Positions 55,395 to 64,000 of a DNA stretch of 64,000 nucleotides are shown here, piece by piece. Location of the stretch: the NCBI GenBank assembly GCA_016271365.2, contig CM057454.1, forward strand, positions 1,166,753,055 to 1,166,817,054. Direction: 5' to 3'. Within the stretch, counting starts at the first letter, position 1. The number at the start of each line of letters is the position of its first letter. A model generated the notes under the pieces. The model was not told the DNA's origin. It saw only the letters and a list, made by a program, of their open reading frames with translations, and did no database searches. Made by a program: the position numbers and the translations under genes. The stretch comes from Neoceratodus forsteri. Taxonomy: Eukaryota > Chordata > Ceratodontiformes > Ceratodontidae.

Positions 55395-56195
55395 GTGCAA
55401 ACTAAGTCTCAAAAGGAATTTATAATAGAGAAGAACTTGATTTGTGAGACATTAAACAAACGAAATATGCATAAATCATTTGGCCATGATGGTATCCATC
55501 CCTTTGTTCTTAAAAATATGGCTCTTGAACTATCTGGTCCTTTAGCTTATCTATATAACATGCCACTAAAGACAGCTGATTTACCACATGACTGGAAGAC
55601 AGCCCATATAACACTGACCCACTACAAGGGTGATAAAACTAGAGTTGAAAATTATCACCCAATAAACCTGACCTCCATCATTCTTAAAGTAATGGAATGT
55701 TTTGTGAAGTCATTTCTAAAAAGCAATCTTCTGGAACTGGGGTTGACAGATATCACACAGCATGGATTTACACTGGGAAAATTGTATGTAACAAATTTGT
55801 TAGACTTCTTAGAACCAGTAAGTTATGCATTGGATATAGGACTTCCAGTCTACATTATATACTTTGATTACTCAAGGGCATTTGACTTAGTGTCACACAA
55901 AAAAATTATTCAAATACTAGTAAAAATTGGAGTTGAATTGCATCGAGTTGCATTGATAGACTCATTTTTGAGTGACAGAGTACAGCGGGTGGTGATGAGG
56001 GTGCATACATCTAAGTGGGGAAAGGTGTCAAGTGGCATCACGCAGCGGTTGATACTGGACCCAATACTCTTTGCAACATTTGTATCCAGCATGGATGTAT
56101 CAACTGGTGTATGGCTATGGATTAGTGACATGGGCAAAACAACCTCAGTTGACTTTCAACATAAGTAAGTGTAAGGTTATGCACCTTGGGGTAAG
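55395..56195 (+). pseudogene. family-B reverse transcriptase, copy 2, long open frame
   Basis: 257 open codons: SFGHDGIHPFVLKNMALELS, ENYHPINLTSIILKVMECFV, ITQHGFTLGKLYVTNLLDFL, YFDYSRAFDLVSHKKI (block A) and SSGITQRLILDPILFATFVS (PQGS changed to TQRL). The catalytic YADD region is deleted (it jumps from GVWLW to a WAK...FNISKCKVMHLG stretch). Preserved frame but missing active site, so no activity. Confidence 0.82.
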
Positions 56196-56410
56196 TAACA
56201 CCAAATGCATAACAGTGCACTTCTCTAGATTAAATGTTGATTTATTTGTTTGAGCCCATAATTCTAGATCAGTAAGGGCAGCTTGTAAGACGTCCCTTTC
56301 CTCCTGATTATTTATAGGGTAACCTAGGCGAGCGTCATCTGCGAATTTTGAAAGCCATATCCCTGACTGTACATGCATTGAAGAAATGTATAAATTAAAC
56401 AGACAAGGGC

Positions 56411-56962
56411 TCAAAACCAAGCCCTGGGGTATTCCACTGGTAACATCCACCCAGCCTGAGTATTTACCCCAATGCAAACTCTCTGTCTCCTCCCATGCAA
56501 CCATGGCTCAACCCACTGAACTATATTAACATCAAGTCCCTGATCAATTAAAGCATTAACCAGCTCAACATGTGGAACTTTGTCAAATGCCTTGGCAAAT
56601 TCAAGGAAAATAATGTCCACAGAGTGGCCCTTATCCAAGGCTTTGCTAACTTTTCCATAAAATTCCAACAAATTGGTTTGACATGACCTCTGCTTGATAA
56701 ACCCATGCTGTTTATAATCAGTGGCTCCCGTCAGACTCATAAAATCAATGATGTAATCTTTTATGATGCCTTTGAGGGTCTTACCCAAAACAGAAATCAG
56801 GCTAATAGGCCTGTAATTCTCTACCTCCTGCCTTGATCCCTTTTTATGAATAGGTGTGACCACAGCCTGTCTCCAATCCCTAGGGACTTCACCCTCCTCT
56901 AGAGATTTCTGAAAAAGATGAGTGACTGGGCTGGCTAGAACATCTGCGAGCTCTTTAATCAA
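56411..56962 (-). pseudogene. family-M reverse transcriptase core
   Basis: About 184 open codons hold the fingers and palm up to SGW; block B/C follow in another frame at 56145-56504. One frame change separates palm from the catalytic FADD box. RT role as in other CR1-clade ORF2 proteins; not functional here. Confidence 0.8.
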
Positions 56963-57380
56963 CCTCAGGTGTATGCCGTCAGGCCCTTGTGCTTTATTTT
57001 GGTTTATTTTCCTGAGTCTACTTGCTACATCGGCAACATCTAATTGGAAACTAAATTCTGAATAGTTCTTATTACTGTACCTGTATCATTTTTGATCTGT
57101 GAGCCCTTGTTAAAGACAGAAGAGAAGTAATTGTTATACCTCTCTGCCATCTCAGTATGTTCAGTTATTAGAGTGCCATCTGGGGCTTTTAGTGGACCAG
57201 TATTACTATTTTGTCCCTTTTTGCTATTTATGTATGAATAAAAAGTCTTATAATTACCTGGACCCTGGTAGCCAAATTTAACTCAATTTCTTTTTGCCGA
57301 GGCAATGTTTTGCTTTACATTTTTAAACATTTTTTATAGTGATCCCAGGCTATTTTATCGCCACTCTGTTTTGCCTTTTT

Positions 57381-58152
57381 AGAAACATAGAATTTGATGG
57401 CAGATAAGGACTGCTTGGCCCACCTAGTTTAACAACAACAAAAATGGAAAGGGACTTGGGGGTAGTTATATCAGATGACCTAAAGGTGGCTAAGCAATGT
57501 GAGAAATCAGTAAGGAGAGCCAGGGGGATACTGGGATGCATAGGACGGGGCATCACAAGTAGAAAAGGGAAGTGGTTATCCCTCTGTACAGACAGTAGGT
57601 GAGACCCCATCTGGAATACTGTGTGCAGTTTTGGAGACCACATCTACACAAGGACATAGACAGGATGGAAGCAGTCCAGAGGAGGGCAGCTAAAATGGTG
57701 CAGGGTCTGCATCAGAAAGCATATGAAGAGAGACTGTGAGAGCTTAATATGTATACCCATGATCAAAGGAGGGACAGGGGGACATGATAGAAACTTTTAA
57801 GTACCTCAAGGGAATCAACAAAGTCCAGGAGGGTAGCATCTTTCAGAAAAAGAGATGTGTAAGAACAAGGGGGCACAATTTAAAGATAGAGGGGGGATAG
57901 CTCAGGGGTAATGTGAGGACTTTTTTTTCATGGAGAGAGTGGTGGATGCATGGAACCGTCTTCCTGGGGAGGTTGTTGGGTCTAAAACAGTGGGGGAATT
58001 CAAACATGCATGGGACAGACATAAGGCAATTGTAGGGTTGCAGGAAGTAGGCTGTTGGTTAACTAGAATCTGCAGCTTATCCAATAGGAAGGGAAATGGG
58101 CAGACTGGGTGGGCTAAGTGGTCCTTGTCTGCTGTCAAAGTCTATGTTTCTA
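57381..58152 (+). mobile_element. CR1 3' fragment with inverted 3' tail at its left end
   Basis: 57381-57430 is the reverse complement of the CR1 3' terminus (AGAAACATAGAATTTGATGG ...). It is followed at once by a plus-strand CR1 from the thumb region (AACAACAAAAATGGAAAGGG; DLGVVISDDLKVAKQCEK) to the normal 3' end at 58152. The two copies of the tail thus form terminal inverted repeats. Confidence 0.85.
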
Positions 58153-58159
58153 TTTGGGG

Positions 58160-58571
58160 CCAATATATTAGATGAGCCTCCTATATTTCTTCTGCCACTT
58201 TTTAATGAAGGTTTATTTTGGACCATACACCATTGCTCTAAACTATTTTCCTCTATGCTATCAGCTCCATTTTGTAGCACAACATTAGGAGTTTTTGGCA
58301 GACTTTCCTCCGGGATTGCTTCAACCATAGAATCAGTAAATTGTTCCAGTGTATTAATTTCAATCTGGACCTTGATTCTTTCTTTAAGGGCCTCTATTTC
58401 TACTTTTAGTTCTCTAATTTCAAGACATTTAGCACATACATAATCAGCCATTACATCCCCTTCATTAAAAATAATGTACTCACTACATACTATAATTTTG
58501 ACTGTTTTTACCTTACAGGGCCTAAACTGATAGTTTATCCAGCTATCCCAGCTGACACAGCCGACATGCAC
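58160..58571 (-). pseudogene. family-M LINE ORF1, N-terminal part
   Basis: Minus-strand frame: after an upstream segment, GDVMADYVCAKCLEIRELKV, EIEALKERIKVQIEINTLEQ and a Ser/Asn-rich region. CxxC plus heptads is the CR1-type ORF1 layout, as in 721-1266. The frame runs into a CR1 insertion at 58152, so the esterase domain is absent. The better start is probably the Met of MADYVC. Confidence 0.65.
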
Positions 58572-58599
58572 TGATGCTCGTGTCTCTGCATGCCCTGCT

Positions 58600-59341
58600 C
58601 GTAGTAGGGCTGAGTAATAAGGGTCTGAATGACCCGGAAGTGTCTGTCCGGGTCACAGGTCCTCACAATAAAGTTGCTTTATTTGAAAATAATTTCTCTT
58701 AGCACTGTAGTGCATAAGCCTGTCATATGAGGGTTTTAAGCAAAGATAGTCTCTGTTATGAAATAATTAGCAGTTTTAGCGCTAGAGTTACTATGGCAAC
58801 AGAACTAGCTACTCCCTACCTACTTCCTGGATCAGGAAAGTAGGGCTCACATCCAGAATAGGCACAATAATGTTATATTAAATGAATAAATACAGGATCC
58901 TACAATATAACCCCATAGAATTCATCAGCACACTTCAGACGCTATTTGGTTTATCACTAACTCACCCGCTTACAGCAGGGCCGAGTAATAAGGGTCTGAA
59001 TGACCCGGAAGTGTCTGTCGAGGTCGGGGGTCCTTGCAACAAAGTTGCTTTATTTAAAAACAATTTCTCTTAGCACTGTAGTGCCTAAGCCTCTCATATG
59101 AGGGTTTTAAGCAAAGATAGTCCCTGTAATGAAATAATTCGCAGTTTTAGCGCTAGAGTTACTATGGCAACAGAACTAGCTACTCTTTACCTATGTCCTG
59201 GATTAGGAAAGTAGGGCTCACATCCAGAATAGGCACAATAATGTTATATTAAAAGAATAAATACAGGATCCCACAATATACCCCCATAGAATACATCAGT
59301 ACACTTTAGATGCTATTTGGTATATCACAATGTATACTTAA
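58600..59341 (-). promoter_or_regulatory. two tandem 371-bp 5' UTR monomers of family-M LINE
   Basis: Two direct copies, period 371 (GAGTAATA at 58612 and 58983). Shared blocks: GGGTCTGAATGACCCGGAAG, TTAGCACTGTAGTGC, TTTTAGCGCTAGAGTTACTA and CATCCAGAATAGGCACAATA. They lie directly upstream of ORF1 on the minus strand, as promoter monomers do. Confidence 0.75.
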
Positions 59342-60160
59342 TAGTTTGATGCAAAATATCACCAAAATACTAACAAACTACAAGTAAGTCAGCAGTCTAC
59401 AGAACCAAAAATCAGTAGTATTTCAATCCTTCTGGATTTAAACTAGCCCTCTACAAATAGATGAGCAGTATTGCAATGCCTTTTTGATTCAAACAAGCAA
59501 AAATTAGGGATACACGTCCTCTGAAACTTGAGCAAATTGTGTCTCCTTCTCAGCTCCCAGTTGAGTTGTTTCAAAGAAGCCTTCCACCTTCAAGAGATAG
59601 GCTCTTTCTGTCTGTATCATTACATCAGTGAAAATGTATCTGATCCTTTTTCTTTGATACTGAAATTCAGATTGTGAAACGTCCACTACTGGCCATCCAG
59701 AATTTTCCTGTTACCAGGATATACCATATGTAAGTTACAGCAACATTGTGGTAAGTTTTGCTGTATTAATCATGTTAATGGGTTATTCAGCTTTCATTGT
59801 TTACTTGTTTTTGCTGCTGAAGTGCACCAAGTGGTGCTGCTGTTAACTAAAATGCCCTGGGTGCCATAGAGAACTGGATCTGTCCTCACTAAATGGGTAT
59901 ATTTATGCCATACCATCTTTACATGCCATTAATTCACATAGTGTAGCAATTCCAGTCTCAAAAACTGCACTGTGCCATATAACAAGTTTAGATAGGATTT
60001 ATAACCTTGGAGTGGCAACACTAGCCAATCTGTTTTATTTTTAAAAAATTGCATAAATGTCCTCTCCTTTTTTCATGCTCCGAGTGGGACATTTAAATGC
60101 ATTGTGTCTTGTACACACTACTTCTGTCATTCAGCTTACACTGCCAAGCACTAAAGACTG
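59342..60160. other. no gene seen
   Basis: AT-rich. A 60-codon minus frame at 59504-59686 has no recognisable domain. Probably unique or old repeat DNA. Confidence 0.45.
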
Positions 60161-61575
60161 TGGGCCTGATTCTTAAATGGTGATGTCTGGTGTAATTTGT
60201 CTTGCGCCCCCCCAAATAATGGTGCAAGTAGCAAGTTACACCAGCAGTAGCAACATTCGGTATTCTGCAAGCAGCCTGTGACATGTCGCAGGCTGCTTAT
60301 GCCAAAGTGGACTTATGCCACCACTAACACCCTAAGCCCCCTGCAACATGGTGCTAGGGGGTTTACAGTAGCTGTTGCACCCTATTCTGTAAGGACAGCA
60401 ACAAAGTCCCCTGGGTGCTATTCTACAGCAACCCTTGGGGGAGAACTAGCAACATAAGTTACACCAGCATGTAGCTGGCGTAACTGTACTTACACCCCCA
60501 GAGGTTGCCTGTATGTGCAGCCTGCCCATCCCCCCAATGGTATTCCACCCTCCCCCCTGAAGCTACCCTGACCCCAAACAACAAACAAAGCCCCATAGGG
60601 TTAGATCTACCTCCCATGCCTCAACCCAGTAACGGCATGGGAATGCCTCATAGGGCTATCCATGCCCCCCCAATACCACAAAGCTCTGCAGGGCTACTGC
60701 ATGCCCCAATCCCCAGTACTACACATATAGCCTCACAGCAGTACCCATGGTCCCCCAAAGCCCTGATCCCCAAATGTGTAAGTTACAGCCCGCATGTCTA
60801 CACATACCCCGCGCCCCTATGCCAGCCACGTGCAAATGGCACTGTCCTGTACCAATAGTAAAATGTAGACAACTCCTTACCTGTACTTCCTGGTAGTCTA
60901 GTTGCCCCCCCACCCAGCATTGCCAGATCACCTGCACCCACCACCCATCCCAGCTGGTGACTGGCACAGCCCACCTCTCACCACCATGGCCAGCCACTGA
61001 CTGAGCTCCATAGAAGCACGTACCATATATACATGATCAATGAATAAATTACCATTCATTCATTGAGTGTGTATATACAGTATGCACCCCTACAGAGCTC
61101 AGTCAGTAGCTGGCGATGGTGGTGAGAGGTGGACTTTTCCAGTTGCCAGCTGGGGACAGGTCAGGGTGGTGCAGGATGATCTGGCAATGCTGGGTGGGGG
61201 CCACTAGACTACCAGAGACCGTCCAGTATGTGTACTGTACATACTGTACAGTACACAGATGACTTGGAGTACCAGTCGGGAATTGAGATGGGGGGGATCT
61301 GTGGGTCACTGACATTGGGTGGGGGGGGTCCTCTAGCCCTGCTGAACTTTGTCTGCACTGTCTGGGGGATCAGGCATGGGGGGCACTTATGCCATATCAG
61401 ACAGTGGTTGCAGCTTGCGATGAACTCACCAGGTACCTGGCTAGATGTCACAAGATGCAGGACTTAGCCATGGGGACCCTGCCCCTTCTAGAATCAGATG
61501 CAGGGTCCTTGTCACAACTGGGTTTGGTGTAAGTCATCTTTGGTGGTGACTTGCACCATTCTTCTAGAATCTCCC
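60161..61575. mobile_element. possible non-autonomous DNA transposon
   Basis: Left end GGGCCTGATTCTTAAATGGT and, inverted, the right region around 61550-61575 (GATTCT ... AATGGTGCAAG) resemble each other loosely. The interior is rich in ACACCAG/GGTGTAA-type motifs and contains a foldback. Ends and TSD are not firm. Confidence 0.3.
60890..61215. repeat. long foldback, about 160-bp arms
   Basis: CTGGTAGTCTA (60890-60900) pairs with TAGACTACCAG (61205-61215), and the arms continue inward (CACCCAGCATTGCCAGATCA; CCACCTCTCACCACCAT; ACTGACTGAGCTC) to an apex near 61051 (AATGAATAAA / CATTCATTCATT). Pairing is imperfect but extends over most of the arm. Confidence 0.85.
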
Positions 61576-62260
61576 CCTGTGTGTAGACTGATAAGACATA
61601 TGTTTCCAAACATAGTGTGTGTTTGTCTGTTTACTGCCTTTAATTTTTATTTTAAATGCCATGAAAAATGGAAATCTCATATGTAACCTACTCTATCCCC
61701 CTTGGTTACATATGTGATTGCAATGCAAATTCCTCCTGGCTGGTGATATTTCAGTGTTCCAATGCCCACTTGCAAAAACTCAAGGACTTACCGGAAGATT
61801 GCTGCTCTTTGTTTCCACTGGAGCTCCAAGCTTCCTGGGCAGTCCCATTTTCAAAATGGGCATCTCCAATTCCATCCCTCCCCCATTCCTGTATGCCACA
61901 GTTCCCTTTCATGCCATGGGAGCATAATCAGTGCAGGAGAAAGGATTGGTTTATCATCCGAGGACCCTGAAGCTTTTCAAGTGTGTTTGCCCATGAACCC
62001 AGGCCATTCTGTCCTCAGTAGCAACAGTGAAAGGTTCTCCATCTCCTACATTCCAGAGTCATTACATACAGAATCATTTACATTGAGGTACTCTTCTTAT
62101 TTAAATTGCAGCACATTCTTGGGCAGTATAGTTATTTTTACAGAGTGAGGTTACTTAGGGCTCTTTTCTTGTACCAGGGAAGTTCATGTTCAGTCCATTC
62201 AGTTGATTCAGCTGATGCTATAGCAGGTTTGAATGCAGGGATCTGAATTTAAAGGGCAAT
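61576..62260. other. no gene seen
   Basis: Overlapping short frames (for example 61762-62148, 128 codons) lack recognisable domains and occur in three frames at once, as chance frames do. Confidence 0.4.
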
Positions 62261-62265
62261 CCTGT

Positions 62266-62691
62266 TTGTAACAGGGACAGCAGTGACAGTATCTGTCCCT
62301 GTTACAATGGGATATAAACATTTGGCAATTTTTTGCGTGGCACAGCTCAGGATCATATTATTTATTTCAATGTAATTAATAACTGCAATTGAAATAAATA
62401 ATATAAAGTCAGAAAATTGCATCTTATGATAAAAATGGCAAAAGTGGTAATAATTGTCCTGGGCAAAGTATGGAAAACTAATGTTTAGTGATGTAGACAC
62501 TGTAAAAATGTGGTGCTGCTATGATCTGGCAGTAAGTTTAAAGTCAGTTCATCTTTTAAACCTTGATTTAATGTCCAAAAGTTGTTTTAAAAACTCCTTG
62601 CCCAGTGAAGTCCTGTTTGTAACAGGGCAGATTTTTTTTATTCAGGTTTGTAACTTGGGACATGTTATCAATATCCATCCCTGTTACAAAC
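62266..62691. repeat. inverted-repeat cluster of TTTGTAACAGGG motif
   Basis: TTGTAACAGGGACAG (62266-62280) and its complement (62293-62307) form a perfect 15-bp hairpin. The same motif recurs near 62615 and, inverted, at about 62679-62691. The outermost copies could be TIRs of a ~425-bp element. Confidence 0.5.
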
Positions 62692-62974
62692 CATACTTTT
62701 AGTGCTTCCCCTTTTTTGTCTGATTATTATAGTATTTGGGGCTTATTTTAGGAGCATTTTTTTCAGTGGTTGTAACAAAGTACCCATGGTTTCAAAATGG
62801 CCACTGGCTTGCTGTTGGGGGGGAGGGTTGGCTGGTGCTGTAAAAAAAAATATAAGTACTGCAAAAATGTTATTAAATCCAAGAAATATACACTGCTACA
62901 ATTATTTCCTAACATGCTTAAGCTACAGAAAACTATTTATGTCTTGCTTGCTTTTGAACAGCTATACCAATTGA

Positions 62975-64000
62975 ACCAATATAATGACTGGGACCTGTCT
63001 GTACCAGGGTACAGGTTATTTCGTAGGGACAGGGTGACTGGGAAAGGGGGGGGGTGGCACTATATGTGAAGGAAGGACTGAAGTGTGTAAGGGAGGAAGG
63101 GGAGGAGGGCAGTACAGAGTCACTTTGGGTGCAAATCCAGGATTCCAAGAATAGGATTCTTAGAATGGGAGTAGTGTACAGGCCACCATCTCAGATGGAG
63201 GAGTTAGACAGGGAACTAGCGGGACAGATCAGGAGGACCTGCGAGAAGGGTAGTCTGGTGATTGTGGGGGACTTCAACATGCCAGGAGTGGACTGGAGCA
63301 CCCCAACAACCAGGAACAGAAGGGCAGGTACTGCTGGATGCCTTCAGGACAGCTCCTGCTGCAAATGGTCAGTGAACCAAACAGGTTAGGGAATACCCTT
63401 GACCTTGTGCTGGCAAATAGGGACTTTGTGAGAGAACTTACAGTGGAGGAACCACTGTCAGGGAGTGACCACCACTCAGTATGGCTCACATTGGATATGC
63501 GCAAGGAAGGAGTGGAATCTGGCACAAGAGTGCTGGACTTCAGGAGGGCTGACTTTGGGAGGATGGGGAAAGTGGTAAAAGAGTACCTGGCCAGAATTCC
63601 ATCTAGTATGGATACTAACCAGAGATGGGAGCTCATAAAGCTGGGGATAGTGGAGCCAAGCAAAACCTGCTGCAAAGCCAGAGCAAGAAAGGCTGGAGCT
63701 AAGAAACCGAGCTGGTTGAGCAAGGAGGTCATGGAAAGGTAAGGAGGAAAGAGCTGCCTTTAGGAAGTACAAGAAAACAGGGAGGGGAGGACAGAGAGGA
63801 GTACTGACAGAATCAAGGAGGTGACAAGGGCAGTAAGGGGAGCCAAAGCATCTAAGGAACTCAGGCTGGCACAAGGCATTAAGAAGGGAGAGAAAGACTA
63901 CTTTAAGTACATCAGGGAGAAAAAGAGCTGTAAGGACCACATAGTAAGGATTAGGAAGTTGGGGGGTTGGGTGGAAGCAGAGTACGATAAGGAAGAAGCA
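62975..64000 (+). mobile_element. CR1 LINE ORF2, 5'-truncated, runs off the window
   Basis: Starts within the endonuclease: DWDLSVPGYRLFRRDR, ALYVKEG, MGVVYRPPSQMEELDRELAG, LVIVGDFNMPGVDWS, then NTLDLVLANRDFVREL and LSGSDHHSVWLTL (SDH end), VLDFRRADFGRMGKVVKEYL, and the linker toward the RT (DYFKYIREKKS) at the edge. Two frames are needed, split near 63370 by an indel. A relatively well kept CR1 copy; the RT would lie beyond 64000. Confidence 0.85.

Larger units (their letters stand above)
52480..56195 (+). mobile_element. family-B LINE, copy 2, interrupted
   Basis: Same order as copy 1: ORF1 esterase end (about 52.6-52.88 kb; GELHL-like box), ORF2 endonuclease (about 53.04-53.76 kb; GIIETWM, NTLELILSNIEGGT), linker (KKAKRYAKTKSELALARNKN, 54.0-54.08 kb) and RT from 55395. 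Between linker and RT lies non-LINE DNA with a palindrome, a SINE and a foldback element (about 54.1-55.33 kb). The copy ends abruptly in the thumb (KCKVMHLG) at an inverted junction with a minus-strand LINE. Many stops. Confidence 0.75.
56196..59341 (-). mobile_element. minus-strand CR1-clade LINE (family M), internally deleted
   Basis: From right to left: two 371-bp 5' monomers (58600-59341), ORF1 start (58571-58160: VCAKCLEIRELKVEIEALKE, a Cys motif plus coiled coil), a nested CR1 (57381-58152), then directly the RT. RT peptides: MIKELADVLASPVTHLFQKS, ENYRPISLISVLGKTLKGII, YKQHGFIKQRSCQTNLLEFY, IIFLEFAKAFDKVPHVELVN (block A), SGIPQGLVLSPCLFNLYISS and SKFADDARLGYPINN (catalytic ADD intact), FNLEKCTVMHL. 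The end of ORF1 and the endonuclease are deleted. It stops at the inverted junction at about 56196. Related to family B but distinct. Confidence 0.75.

Noticed and set aside
61668..62148. Overlapping frames of 69-128 codons
   Set aside because: Three frames are open over the same bases without any domain or splice evidence; chance.

Overview
This is eukaryotic, almost certainly vertebrate, DNA. It holds one recognisable host gene, a C2H2 zinc-finger (ZNF) exon at 17.5-18.9 kb. Nearly everything else is transposable elements at several levels of nesting. The organism cannot be named from the sequence. A tRNA-headed V-SINE with the deeply conserved vertebrate core, many CR1, L2 and Tx1/L1-type LINEs, a PIF/Harbinger transposon and a REL-endonuclease LINE fit a non-amniote vertebrate with a large genome (lungfish, cartilaginous fish, coelacanth or amphibian). 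That is inference.

Layout. 0.56-8.15 kb: an old CR1-clade LINE (called family B) interrupted by an L2 copy, a CR1 tail, a mosaic patch and a chimeric CR1-tailed retrocopy. 9.16-12.14 kb: a minus-strand L1/Tx1-type LINE with a 13-bp target-site duplication (TSD). 12.2-13.4 kb: a 5'-truncated CR1. 15.8-17.15 kb: a decayed L2. 17.5-26.05 kb: a ZNF array, 13 fingers open and at least 7 more broken, invaded by three REL-endonuclease (R2/R4-type) LINE copies, a CR1 and a small insertion. 28.3-30.06 kb: minus CR1. 33.69-46.78 kb: a Harbinger DNA transposon with 16-bp terminal inverted repeats (TIRs) and a 3-bp TSD. It carries two Myb/SANT-like genes and a HARBI1-like transposase gene, and is itself invaded by a complete CR1 (carrying a solo LTR) and a second CR1 fragment. 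48.3-52.4 kb: V-SINE, CR1 and L2 fragments, all minus. 52.5-59.35 kb: a second family-B LINE (+) joined tail to tail with a related minus-strand LINE. 60-62.7 kb: foldback and inverted-repeat DNA. 63-64 kb: another CR1 running off the window.

The observation I rate highest: all three REL-endonuclease LINE copies start inside the DNA that encodes the zinc-finger linker (TGEKP). They start at three different points of the LINE. The two with visible 3' ends stop at the same LINE position, again inside linker DNA. This suggests a LINE that uses the linker repeat of multicopy ZNF genes as its target, much as R2-type elements use rDNA. A tandem duplication of one insertion is the main alternative.

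No protein-coding gene other than the ZNF exon and the (broken) transposon genes is supported. Most short open frames elsewhere are chance or antisense frames.
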